Shown: piece by piece, positions 46,235 to 54,367 of the stretch
How the letters are laid out: each line of letters begins with the position of its first letter
Numbering within the stretch: the stretch's first letter is position 1
DNA from: Halomonas dongshanensis
GTDB taxonomy: Bacteria > Pseudomonadota > Gammaproteobacteria > Pseudomonadales > Halomonadaceae
Length of the DNA: 64,000 nucleotides
Assembly: GCF_024790395.1 (NCBI RefSeq)
Contig: NZ_JAJISC010000007.1
Span: 1 to 64,000 of the forward strand
Direction of reading: 5' to 3'
Position numbers and translations under genes: made by a program
The notes under the pieces: generated by a model
Told to the model about the DNA's origin: nothing
Databases searched by the model: none
What the model saw: only the letters and a program-made list of their open reading frames with translations

Positions 46235-47044
46235 TCACTCCTGCGTGGAAGAAGAGGAAGTCGAGTGCGCGCCTTGGGCAGCGCGCCCTCGCGGGCCGTT
46301 GAAGTAGTCTTGGATCCAGTCGTCGTCGGTAGCGGCGACGCGCTCGAGCGTGTCGGCCACCAGAACGCGCTTTTGCGAGAGCACGGCCACGCGGTCGCAG
46401 GCGGCGTAGAGCGTATCCAAATCGTGGGTGACCAAAAAGACGCTAAAGCCCAGGGCATCGCGTAGCGTCACCAAGAGCTCGTCGAAGGCGGCGGCGCCGA
46501 TAGGGTCGAGTCCTGCGGTGGGCTCGTCGAGAAAGAGAATGTCTGGGTCCAGGGCAAGCGCGCGGGCGAGCGCTGCGCGCTTGATCATGCCACCGGAGAG
46601 CGACTGCGGATACTGCAGCGCCGTATCGGGTGAAAGCCCCACCAGGGCGAGCTTGATGCGCGCCAGATATTCGGCGTCTTCGCGTGGCAGGTGGGCGTGT
46701 TCGATCAGCGGTAGGGCGATGTTCTCCTGCAGGTTCAAGGAGCTAAACAGTGCCCCTTGCTGGAAGAGCACGCCAAAGCGTCGCTCGACCCGGCTACGCT
46801 CGCTGTCGCTCAACTGATCGAGACGTTCTCCCAACACTTCGATGCGCCCCGCGTCGGGTCGCTTGAGGCCCACAATGCTGCGCAGTAGCACCGACTTACC
46901 GGTGCCCGAGCCGCCGACGACGCCAAGAATTTCACCGCGTTCGAGCGTCAGGTCAAGGTCGTCGTGAACGGTCTTGCTGCCGAAGCGATTGACCAGACCC
47001 TCGACGCGGATCACCGGCGCTTGTTTATCGGTCGTGTTCACCAT
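46235..47044 (-). CDS. Lipid ABC transporter ATP-binding protein (MlaF-like)
   Basis: A 269-aa ABC ATPase: Walker A GGSGTGKSVLLRS (~44-56), Q-loop VLFQQGALFSSL, signature SLSGGMIKRAALARAL, Walker B ILFLDEPTAGLDP, H-loop FLVTHDLDTL. The QQGALFSSL and SGGMIKRA forms are typical of MlaF/MCE-linked ATPases. The ATG at 47044 has GGAG upstream and overlaps the permease stop by 7 bp. The same frame happens to stay open across the whole permease gene up to 47935; that extension is an artefact. Confidence 0.92.
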   Translation of the reverse strand: MVNTTDKQAPVIRVEGLVNRFGSKTVHDDLDLTLERGEILGVVGGSGTGKSVLLRSIVGLKRPDAGRIEVLGERLDQLSDSERSRVERRFGVLFQQGALFSSLNLQENIALPLIEHAHLPREDAEYLARIKLALVGLSPDTALQYPQSLSGGMIKRAALARALALDPDILFLDEPTAGLDPIGAAAFDELLVTLRDALGFSVFLVTHDLDTLYAACDRVAVLSQKRVLVADTLERVAATDDDWIQDYFNGPRGRAAQGAHSTSSSSTQE

Positions 47045-48153
47045 CCCATCTCCATGAAGAAGAGAGCGGCCACGGCATCGATCAAAATGACCATGAAGAT
47101 CGACTGCACCACGCTCGACGTCGTATGCGCCCCCACGGACTGGGCGCTGCCGCTGACCTTGAAGCCTTCGAGGCAGCCGATGACGGCGATGACGAAAGCG
47201 AAAACCGGCGCCTTGCTCAACCCCAGCAGCAAGTGGCGCACCGACATGTCGTCCTCGATGGCGCTCATGAACTGGGTAAAGGAGATATCCAGCGCCATGG
47301 CACATACCATGGCGCCACCCAACAGCCCGCTCAGCATACCGATGAAGGCCAACAGCGGCAGGCTGATCAGCATCGCCATCACCCGTGGTAGCACCAAGAG
47401 CTCCACCGGGTCGAGGCCGTTGGCCTTGAGGGCGTCGATCTCTTCGTTGGATTTCATCGCCCCGAGCTGGGCGGTAAAGGCGCTGGCGGTACGCCCGGCG
47501 AGCAAAATGGCGGCGAGCAGCACGCCAAACTCGCGCATGAACGAGAACGCCACCAGATCGATGGTATAGACGGTGGCGCCGAAATCCTCGAGCACCGTCG
47601 CCCCCAGAAAAGCGACCACCGCGCCGACCATAAAGGTCAAAAGCGCCACGATAGGCACGGCGTTGAACCCGCTCTGCTGAATGTGCGCGGTCATCGCCGT
47701 GATTCGCCAGCGTCGAGGCGTGAACAAGAGGCGGGCAAAGGTCTCGATGACCAACCCCACGAAGGCGAGCAGCTGGCGCTGCTGATGCCATAGTCCCTCC
47801 ATCTGCTTGCCAACGGTTACCAGTGCCTGAACCGGGCGCGAGAGCGACGCCTCTTCGACGTCGAGGGATTCGTTGGTGGAGTCGGCAATACGCAAAAGCA
47901 GCGCACGCTGCTCGGCGGGCAGCGACGGCGCCCACTGCTCGATGTCGCGCACGCGCTCAAGCCCTACGAGCTGAATGAGCAGCGCTGCCCCGGCGGTATC
48001 CAGCCGCTCGATCCCGTCGAGGGAGAGCTCAGTGGTATCATTCGGGGCATCAATGGCGCCAATCGCCTGCTTGATCGAGCGGTAGTGGGCCAACACCCAT
48101 TCGCCCTTGAGGTGTAACGCTTCGTCCTCGACGGTTAACCACCTGCTTTGCAT
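47038..48153 (-). CDS. Lipid ABC transporter permease (MlaE-like) with N-terminal STAS-like domain
   Basis: A 371-aa inner-membrane protein. The C-terminal ~250 residues are an MlaE permease with PIVALLTFMVGAVVAFLGA, REFGVLLAAILLAGRTASAFTAQ and GAMKSNEEIDALKANGLDP. The N-terminal ~100 residues are soluble and STAS-like (LDGIERLDTAGAALLIQL), a part that in the classical Mla operon is a separate protein (MlaB). The ATG at 48153 has AAGGAG five bases upstream. First gene of the operon permease-ATPase-MCE-lipoprotein; no MlaC-type periplasmic carrier is encoded. Confidence 0.92.
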   Translation of the reverse strand: MQSRWLTVEDEALHLKGEWVLAHYRSIKQAIGAIDAPNDTTELSLDGIERLDTAGAALLIQLVGLERVRDIEQWAPSLPAEQRALLLRIADSTNESLDVEEASLSRPVQALVTVGKQMEGLWHQQRQLLAFVGLVIETFARLLFTPRRWRITAMTAHIQQSGFNAVPIVALLTFMVGAVVAFLGATVLEDFGATVYTIDLVAFSFMREFGVLLAAILLAGRTASAFTAQLGAMKSNEEIDALKANGLDPVELLVLPRVMAMLISLPLLAFIGMLSGLLGGAMVCAMALDISFTQFMSAIEDDMSVRHLLLGLSKAPVFAFVIAVIGCLEGFKVSGSAQSVGAHTTSSVVQSIFMVILIDAVAALFFMEMGW

Positions 48154-48249
48154 CCCTGCTCCTTGTGGGGTTCTGGACAAGCGCCGTTCGTTAAAACATG
48201 AGTCCGTCGAAACAGTTTCCTAAAATCTATGGCTGATGAATAGCTTAGT

Positions 48250-48294
48250 TTATGAAAACCTAGCTTATGAAAACCTAGCTTATGAAAACCCAGC
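48250..48294. repeat. Three tandem copies of a 15-bp unit
   Basis: The unit TTATGAAAACCTAGC occurs at 48250-48264, 48265-48279 and, with one change, 48280-48294. It sits in the 148-bp gap between the divergently placed ends: upstream of the MlaE-type operon start and just behind the sulP stop. A 73-residue frame crossing it (48236-48457) encodes YENLA pentapeptide repeats but runs antisense into sulP and is not considered real. Confidence 0.92.
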
Positions 48295-48301
48295 GTGTGG
48301 A

Positions 48302-50017
48302 TCAGCGGCTTTCAGCGCTGGAAAACTCGCGCCAGGCAGCGTAAGTGCTAAGAAAGACGCGTCCGGTCAAGGCGTCGAGAAAATCACTGCGTTTGAGCCG
48401 GTCCATGACCGGCCCCTTGATCTCCGAAAGGTGCAGGGTGACGTTGGCATCTTTTAGGCGCGCATTGATGGCTTCAAGGCTCTCCAGCGCCGAGGCATCG
48501 ATAAGATTCACCGCCGAGCAGATCAGCACCACCTCTTCGAGCTCAGGGCGCCGTGCGACTAGGTTGTAGAGGGTATCTTCCAAATAGCGCGCGTTGGCGA
48601 AGTAGAGGCTTTCGTCGATGCGTAAAAACGCGACGTGATCGAGCGTTTCGACCTCGTGGCGCTGCATGTTGCGAAAGTGCTCGCTGCCCGGTAGGCGCCC
48701 GACCAGAGCGCTGTGGGGGCGGCTGGTGCGATAGAGAAAGAGCGCGATAGAGAGCGTGACGCCGCCGATGATGCCGATTTCGATACCTTCGAGCAGGGTG
48801 AGTAGGATCGTTGCCGCCATGGCAGCAAAATCACTGCGCGAGTAGCGCCAAGTGCGCCGCAAAGTGGGCATGTCGACCAGGGTCAAGATCGCGACCGTAA
48901 TGGTCGCCGCCAGCGTGGCGATAGGGAGAAAGTAGAGCCAATCGGTGAGCGCAAGCGTGACGATGCCGATGCCCAGCACCGCAAACGCGCCGGCAGCCGG
49001 CGTTTGGGCACCGGCATCGTGGTTGATCACGGTGCGCGAGAGCCCACCGCTGACCGGCATGCCGCTGGTGAGCCCGGCGGCGAGGTTGGCGCCGCCGAGG
49101 GCGACCAGCTCCTGATTGGGGGCGATCCGCTGACGCCGTTTGGCAGCGAGCATTTGCCCCATGGATACCGACTCGACGAAGCCGACGAGGCTGATCAAGG
49201 CGGCGGGCACGAGCAGCGCCCGCCAAAGAGACGCCTCCTGCCAGGGGAAGCTGAACGCGGGTAAACCGCTGGGTACGTGGCCCACCACCGCGACGCCATG
49301 ATCGATGAGCTGGAGCTGCCAGGTAAGCCAGGTAGTCACGACGACGGCAAGCACTGGCCCTGCCTTGACCAATAGATCTGCCGCTGCGAGCGGTGTGCCC
49401 AGTGTGATGAGAGCCGAGCGCCCCCGGCGGCGCAGAAAAACGAGAAAGGCCAACGTGCCTAAGCCAATGGCGAGTGTCGGTAGATTGAGGTGGGGAAGTT
49501 CGGGCCACAGACTTGCCAGACGCGTTACCAGGGTATAGCCGCTACTCTCGATGCCCATGAGATTGCCCAACTGGCTTACGGCTATCAAAAGCCCCGCTGC
49601 AGTAAGAAACCCCGAGATGACCGGGTGGCTCAAGAAGTTGCTGAAAAAGCCCATACGCAGAAAGCCCATCGCCACCAGCATGAGCCCCGACAGCAGCGAC
49701 AGAATCAGTGCCGCATCCAGGTAGCGAGCACTACCCGGCTCGGCTACCGCCGAAAGGGCCGCGCCGGTCATCAAGGCGATGATCGCCACGGGGCCAACGG
49801 CGAGGGTGCGGCTAGTGCCGAGCAGGGTATACAGCAGCTGAGGCAGGAGGCTTGCGTAGAGCCCAACGATGGCCGGAAGCCCGGCCAAAAGTGAATAGGC
49901 CAGCGACTGCGGAATCACCATCACGGTCACGATGGCGCCCGCTAGCAGATCAGCGCCCAGCAGGCGGCGATGGTAGTGGGGCAGCCAATCGAGGAGAGGA
50001 AAGTAGCGTCGCAGCAT
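48302..50017 (-). CDS. SulP-family anion transporter with STAS domain
   Basis: A 571-aa inner-membrane transporter. The membrane domain (~1-420, about 12-14 segments) opens with LLGADLLAGAIVTVMVIPQSLAYSLLAGLP, the SulP signature, and contains GLTSGMPVSGGLSRTVIN. A cytoplasmic STAS domain (~440-560) includes DHVAFLRIDESLYFANARYLED and CSAVNLIDASALESLE. Substrate may be sulfate, bicarbonate or dicarboxylate; the sequence does not settle it, and no carbonic anhydrase or sulfur gene is adjacent. Transcribed alone on the minus strand. Confidence 0.92.
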   Translation of the reverse strand: MLRRYFPLLDWLPHYHRRLLGADLLAGAIVTVMVIPQSLAYSLLAGLPAIVGLYASLLPQLLYTLLGTSRTLAVGPVAIIALMTGAALSAVAEPGSARYLDAALILSLLSGLMLVAMGFLRMGFFSNFLSHPVISGFLTAAGLLIAVSQLGNLMGIESSGYTLVTRLASLWPELPHLNLPTLAIGLGTLAFLVFLRRRGRSALITLGTPLAAADLLVKAGPVLAVVVTTWLTWQLQLIDHGVAVVGHVPSGLPAFSFPWQEASLWRALLVPAALISLVGFVESVSMGQMLAAKRRQRIAPNQELVALGGANLAAGLTSGMPVSGGLSRTVINHDAGAQTPAAGAFAVLGIGIVTLALTDWLYFLPIATLAATITVAILTLVDMPTLRRTWRYSRSDFAAMAATILLTLLEGIEIGIIGGVTLSIALFLYRTSRPHSALVGRLPGSEHFRNMQRHEVETLDHVAFLRIDESLYFANARYLEDTLYNLVARRPELEEVVLICSAVNLIDASALESLEAINARLKDANVTLHLSEIKGPVMDRLKRSDFLDALTGRVFLSTYAAWREFSSAESR

Positions 50018-50094
50018 CCGTATTAGATATCTCTATGCAGCGTGGTGAGCCCTCAGCCTAACGCATCTTCGAGGCGAAGGCGTAGCGCTCGCTG

Positions 50095-51021
50095 CTAAAC
50101 GGTTTCTTCACTTGCTGTGGGGGCGCTGCGCGGGCGCGACTGCCAGGTTGACCAGGAGTAGAGCGCAAGGCCTGCCCAAATGAACACGAAGGTCGCCAAC
50201 TGCACCTTACTTAGTGGCTCGCCAAAAACGAGTAAAGCGATGAAAAACTGAAGCGTTGGGTTGATGTACATAAGAAACCCAAGCGTTGCCAGGCGCAGCC
50301 GTCGTGCCGCACCGGCAAAGGCCATCAGCGGTAGCGCCGTGAGTACGCCACTGGCCAGCAGTAGCCCAGTAATGTGAGGCTCTTCTGCCAAAAAGTGCGA
50401 TACACCGCTGGCGCTTAGCCACGTCAAGGCAATGAGCGCCAGCGGCAAAAGTAATAGTGTCTCGACGAAAAGCCCGGAAAGACCATCGAGTGCGACCTGC
50501 TTACGAAAGAGCCCGTAGCCACCAAAGCTCAGCGCCAGCAGCAAGCTGATCCACGGAAGCTCCCCCAGCAGGGTGAACTGCGCGGCAATGCCGATGCTCG
50601 CCAACCCCAACGCTACGAGCTGTAAGCGTTTGAGCGTTTCGTGAAGTACCATGACCCCGAGGGCGACATTGACCAGCGGAGTAAGAAAATACCCCAGGCT
50701 CGCCTGCAGCACGTGCTTTGACTCTACCGCATAGATGTAGATCCCCCAGTTGAAGGCGATCAAAAGCGCGCAGAGCAGCACGCGGGCGAGCAAGCGCGGC
50801 TGGCCAAGCGCAGTTTTTACTGGCGCCCAGCGCTTGAGCAGGCTGATCAATAGCACGAGAAAAAGGCACGACCAGAGAATCCGGTGGGTCAGGATTTCGA
50901 CCGCCGGTACGCCGTCGAAGAGGGCAAAGAAAAGCGGAAAACATCCCCACATGACATAGGCGGCCAGACCAAAGGTAACGCCTTTGGCCGCTTCTTTTTC
51001 GGCGCTGGGGTGGGGGTGCAT
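50095..51021 (-). CDS. rarD: RarD-like EamA-family permease
   Basis: A 308-aa membrane protein with about ten hydrophobic segments in two EamA halves. GLAAYVMWGCFPLFFALFDGVPAVEIL, HRILWSC and NWGIYIYAVESKHVLQASLGYFLTPLVNVALG are strong RarD signatures. RarD was named for chloramphenicol sensitivity; its true substrate is unknown. The ATG at 51021 has GAGG five bases upstream. It is divergent from the amidase gene with about 106 bp between. Confidence 0.92.
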   Translation of the reverse strand: MHPHPSAEKEAAKGVTFGLAAYVMWGCFPLFFALFDGVPAVEILTHRILWSCLFLVLLISLLKRWAPVKTALGQPRLLARVLLCALLIAFNWGIYIYAVESKHVLQASLGYFLTPLVNVALGVMVLHETLKRLQLVALGLASIGIAAQFTLLGELPWISLLLALSFGGYGLFRKQVALDGLSGLFVETLLLLPLALIALTWLSASGVSHFLAEEPHITGLLLASGVLTALPLMAFAGAARRLRLATLGFLMYINPTLQFFIALLVFGEPLSKVQLATFVFIWAGLALYSWSTWQSRPRSAPTASEETV

Positions 51022-51127
51022 AGCAGCCTCATTAAGTAAAAATGCTAATCTACCACACAACCGATCCAGGCCGAGGTAAATGGCGCTGGAACGCAGTGAA
51101 AAATGCCGTGGAAAAGAGGAGAGAGCG

Positions 51128-51943
51128 ATGGCGTCACAGCTGACCACGACCCTGGTGCAGTGCGATCTGCGCTGGGAAGACCCGAAGGCCAACCATGCCC
51201 ATCTGGAAACGCTGCTTGGCGAGCTCGACGGTCGCGATACCGATCTCATCGTGCTACCCGAGATGTTTGCCACCGGCTTCACCATGAACTCTCGTGAAAT
51301 GGCCCAGCCCATGGCCACGAGCGAAAGCGTGGCTTGGCTTCAAGGGCAGGCCAAAGCGCGCGGCTGTGTCATGACGGGCAGCGTCGCCATCGAAGAGCAG
51401 GGCGAGTACGTTAACCGCCTGATTTGGGCCACTCCCGATGGCGAGACGTCCACCTACGACAAACGCCATTTATTTCGTATGGCCGGCGAACACGAGCGTT
51501 ACGCCATGGGGAACGAACGCAAGATCGTTACGCTCAAAGGCGCGCGGATTCTGCTCAGCGTTTGCTACGACCTGCGTTTTCCGGTGTGGCTGCGCCAGCA
51601 GGCAGACAATGAGCACTTCGAATACGACGCACTGCTTTGCGTTGCCAACTGGCCCGCGCCGCGTCGCCATCCCTGGCGCACGCTATTGCAAGCCCGCGCG
51701 GTAGAGAATCTTGCTTACGTCATTGGAGTCAATCGAGTGGGCGACGATGCCAAGGGCAACGCTTACAGCGGCGACTCCATGCTGGTCGACTTCAAAGGCG
51801 AGCCGCTGATCGATCACCCCGCCAACACGCCCTTCATCGAAACGGGCACGCTCGATCTCGACGCGCTGGGGCAATTTCGTGAGAAATTCCCTGCCTGGCA
51901 GGATGCCGACCGTTTCACTCTGCTCAAAGGGGTCGGCCAATGA
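51128..51943 (+). CDS. Omega-amidase / nitrilase-family hydrolase (YafV type)
   Basis: A 271-aa carbon-nitrogen hydrolase. The Glu-Lys-Cys catalytic triad is visible: Glu in VLPEMFATGF (~44), Lys in YDKRHLFRM (~115) and Cys in SVCYDLRFP (~149). It most resembles YafV/Nit2 omega-amidases, which hydrolyse 2-oxoglutaramate or 2-oxosuccinamate. The ATG at 51128 has GAGGAG upstream and gives the family N-terminus. Its stop overlaps the rsuA start. Confidence 0.88.
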   Translation: MASQLTTTLVQCDLRWEDPKANHAHLETLLGELDGRDTDLIVLPEMFATGFTMNSREMAQPMATSESVAWLQGQAKARGCVMTGSVAIEEQGEYVNRLIWATPDGETSTYDKRHLFRMAGEHERYAMGNERKIVTLKGARILLSVCYDLRFPVWLRQQADNEHFEYDALLCVANWPAPRRHPWRTLLQARAVENLAYVIGVNRVGDDAKGNAYSGDSMLVDFKGEPLIDHPANTPFIETGTLDLDALGQFREKFPAWQDADRFTLLKGVGQ

Positions 51944-52647
51944 TGCGGCTGGATCGTTTTCTGGGTGAAACCACCCCATTGACCCGAAGCCTTGCCAAGC
52001 GCGCACTCAAAAACGGCGAAGTAACGCTGAACGGCGAGCCGGTCAAACAGGGCGCGCTACAGATCGACCCCGACCAGGATCGTGTTAGCTGGCAAGGGGA
52101 GACGCTCGCGCTCATCGGCTTGCGCTACGTGATGTTGCACAAGCCCGTCGACATCGAATGCACGGCGCGCCGTGGCCTTTACCCTCGCGCCATCGATTTG
52201 GTCGAGCTGCCCAAGGCCGAGCGGCTTCAGCCCGTAGGCAGGCTCGATGTGGATACCACCGGGCTTTTGCTGCTGACCGACGACGGCCAGTGGCTGCATC
52301 GAATCACCTCACCCAAGCACCGCTGCGCCAAGGTATACGTGGCCGAACTCGCCGAAGCCATGGAGGGCGAGCGCGCCCAGCGCGCCATCGAGCAGATGCG
52401 CGAAGGCGTTCTGCTCGATGGCGAAGAGACGCCCACTCAGCCCGCCGAGCTGCGTTTCTTATCGCCTCAGCGCGCCGAGCTCAGCATCACCGAAGGGCGC
52501 TATCACCAGGTTAAGCGCATGTTTGCCGCCGTGGGTAATCACGTCGAACAGCTCCACCGCCGCGCCATCGGCCCCATCGAGCTGGATAGCCAACTTGCCC
52601 CAGGCGAGTGGCGGGAACTGACGCCTGACGAGATCGCACTCTTCTAG
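51940..52647 (+). CDS. rsuA: 16S rRNA pseudouridine(516) synthase RsuA
   Basis: A 235-aa RNA-modifying enzyme. The N-terminal S4-like domain begins MRLDRFLGETTPLTRSLAKRALKNGEV; the catalytic domain contains GRLDVDTTGLLLLTDDGQW with the active-site Asp, KVYVAEL, and TEGRYHQVKRMFAA. Two adjacent ATG codons (51940 and 51943) are possible starts; the first overlaps the preceding stop as ATGA. Likely co-transcribed with the amidase gene. Confidence 0.93.
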   Translation: MMRLDRFLGETTPLTRSLAKRALKNGEVTLNGEPVKQGALQIDPDQDRVSWQGETLALIGLRYVMLHKPVDIECTARRGLYPRAIDLVELPKAERLQPVGRLDVDTTGLLLLTDDGQWLHRITSPKHRCAKVYVAELAEAMEGERAQRAIEQMREGVLLDGEETPTQPAELRFLSPQRAELSITEGRYHQVKRMFAAVGNHVEQLHRRAIGPIELDSQLAPGEWRELTPDEIALF

Positions 52648-52757
52648 TCTGAGTTTATACCGTTATCTTTATATTTTTGCCATTAATGATACGCCAACTT
52701 AGCCGACATAAACCCAACCACTGTTCGGCAGACTGTATAGGGTTTTGAGCGACGTCG

Positions 52758-52787
52758 TGATCTAACGCGGGTTACCGCGTTAGATCA
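52758..52787. terminator. Very stable hairpin spanning the yejF stop codon
   Basis: TGATCTAACGCGG (52758-52770) and CCGCGTTAGATCA (52775-52787) form a 13-bp perfect stem with loop GTTA; the yejF stop codon lies in the loop. It sits between converging rsuA and yejF. No T-run follows on either strand, so it may be a rho-dependent or stability element rather than an intrinsic terminator. Confidence 0.5.
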
Positions 52788-54367
52788 TCCTCCAGGCTCG
52801 AGGCGCGGATTAGCGCTTGGGTGTAAGGGTGACGCGGCGCTGAGAGTAGGGTGGCGCAGTCGCCTTGTTCGATCACTTCTCCCTCTTTAAGCACAAGCAC
52901 GCGGTGTGACATGGCGCGCACCACCGCAAGGTCGTGGCTGATGAACAGGTAGCTCAAGCCGCGCCGGGCCTGGACATCGCGTAGCAGCTCGATCAGCTGC
53001 TTTTGCACTGTGCGGTCGAGCGCCGACGTTGGCTCATCAAGCACCAGCAGCGTTGGCGCGAGTATCAGCGCGCGCGCCACGGCGATGCGCTGGCGCTGGC
53101 CGCCGGAAAATTCGTGCGGGTAGCGCGCCTGGCAGTCGGGCGGAAGGCCCACCTCCTCGAGCGTCTGCGCAACGCGCTCGGCAACGGCCGGCTCATCCAG
53201 CTCGGGTTGGTGATAGCGCAGGCCTTCGCTAACGATATCGAACACCGACATACGCGGTGATAGCGAGCCGTAGGGGTCCTGAAAAACGATTTGCAATTGA
53301 CGCCGCTGGCGCCGCAGCGCCGCCCCTGACAGCGTGTGCAGGGCAACGCCACCAAGCGTGATCTCGCCCTGGCTCGGCAATAGCCTGAGGATGGCCGATG
53401 CTAGCGTCGTCTTGCCCGAGCCCGACTCGCCCACGATCGCCAGGGTTTCGCCCTGACGCAGCTCGAGATCGAGCGGCTGTACCGCAACGAACGGCGGCGG
53501 GCGCTTACCTAAAAGCCCACGGCGAGGGCGTTCGAAGGCGACGCTTAGCTGTGTCGCGGTGAGCAACGGCGCTGCCTCGGCGATGGGCGCCGGGCGGCCT
53601 TCGGGTTCCGCCGCCAGAAGCGTGCGGGTGTAGCTTGCCTGAGGGTGGCCGAAGACCGTTGCGACCGGGCCGCTCTCGACTACTTCACCCCGGTGCATGA
53701 CGATGACGCGGTCGGCGTGGCGGCGCACCAAGTTAAGATCGTGGCTGATCAGAATCATGCCCATGGCACGCTCGTCGCGCAGCGACTTCAACAGGGCGAG
53801 AATCTCTTGCTGGACGGTGACGTCGAGCGCCGTGGTCGGTTCATCGGCGATCAGCAGCGCCGGGCGATTGGCGATGGCCATGGCGATCATCACCCGCTGG
53901 CGCTGGCCGCCGGAGAGCTCGTGCGGCCACGCATCGATCAGTTCACTGGCCCGCGGCAGGCGTACCTGTTCAAGCAGCGCCAATACGCGCTGACGGGCGG
54001 CCTGGCCGCGCAGGCCTTGGTGCAGGCGCAGGGCCTCACCGATTTGACGGCCGACCCGGTGCAGCGGGTTGAGTGAGGTCATGGGCTCCTGGAAGACGAA
54101 ACCGACCTGGTTGCCGCGCAGCGCGCTCCATTCGGAGGGCTTGAGGCGCGTCAAGTCACGCCCGTTCAGTTGCCTCTCACCCGTAACGCTGGCGTTACCG
54201 GGTAAAAGATCGACCACGCTAAGTGCCGAGACCGACTTACCCGACCCCGACTCGCCGACGATCGCCAGGGTTTCGCCCTTGGCGACCTCGAAGGAGAGCG
54301 AATGCACCACCGGCTTGGCGTCGAAGGCGATGCGCAGGTCGCGTACGCTTAAAATGGGCTCAGGCAT
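52772..54367 (-). CDS. yejF: Peptide/microcin C ABC transporter ATP-binding protein (YejF type)
   Basis: A 531-aa protein with two fused ABC ATPase domains. Domain 1: GESGSGKSVSAL (~36), LSGGQRQRVMIAMAI, LIADEPTTALD. Domain 2: GESGSGKTTLAS (~316), FSGGQRQRIAVARAL, LVLDEPTSALD. Tandem ATPases on one chain are diagnostic of YejF and its relatives. The ATG at 54367 (MPEPILSVRDL) has GGAGG six bases upstream and overlaps yejE by 8 bp. Last gene of yejABEF. Confidence 0.94.
   Translation of the reverse strand: MPEPILSVRDLRIAFDAKPVVHSLSFEVAKGETLAIVGESGSGKSVSALSVVDLLPGNASVTGERQLNGRDLTRLKPSEWSALRGNQVGFVFQEPMTSLNPLHRVGRQIGEALRLHQGLRGQAARQRVLALLEQVRLPRASELIDAWPHELSGGQRQRVMIAMAIANRPALLIADEPTTALDVTVQQEILALLKSLRDERAMGMILISHDLNLVRRHADRVIVMHRGEVVESGPVATVFGHPQASYTRTLLAAEPEGRPAPIAEAAPLLTATQLSVAFERPRRGLLGKRPPPFVAVQPLDLELRQGETLAIVGESGSGKTTLASAILRLLPSQGEITLGGVALHTLSGAALRRQRRQLQIVFQDPYGSLSPRMSVFDIVSEGLRYHQPELDEPAVAERVAQTLEEVGLPPDCQARYPHEFSGGQRQRIAVARALILAPTLLVLDEPTSALDRTVQKQLIELLRDVQARRGLSYLFISHDLAVVRAMSHRVLVLKEGEVIEQGDCATLLSAPRHPYTQALIRASSLEDDLTR

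Noticed and set aside
47045..47935. Open frame extending the MlaF-like ATPase upstream to 566 residues
   Set aside because: The extension lies entirely inside the permease gene in another frame and is Arg/Gly-rich nonsense; the ATG at 47044 has a ribosome-binding site.
48236..48457. Small plus-strand gene encoding YENLA repeats
   Set aside because: It runs antisense through the 3' end of sulP, lacks a ribosome-binding site and is better explained by the 15-bp DNA repeat.
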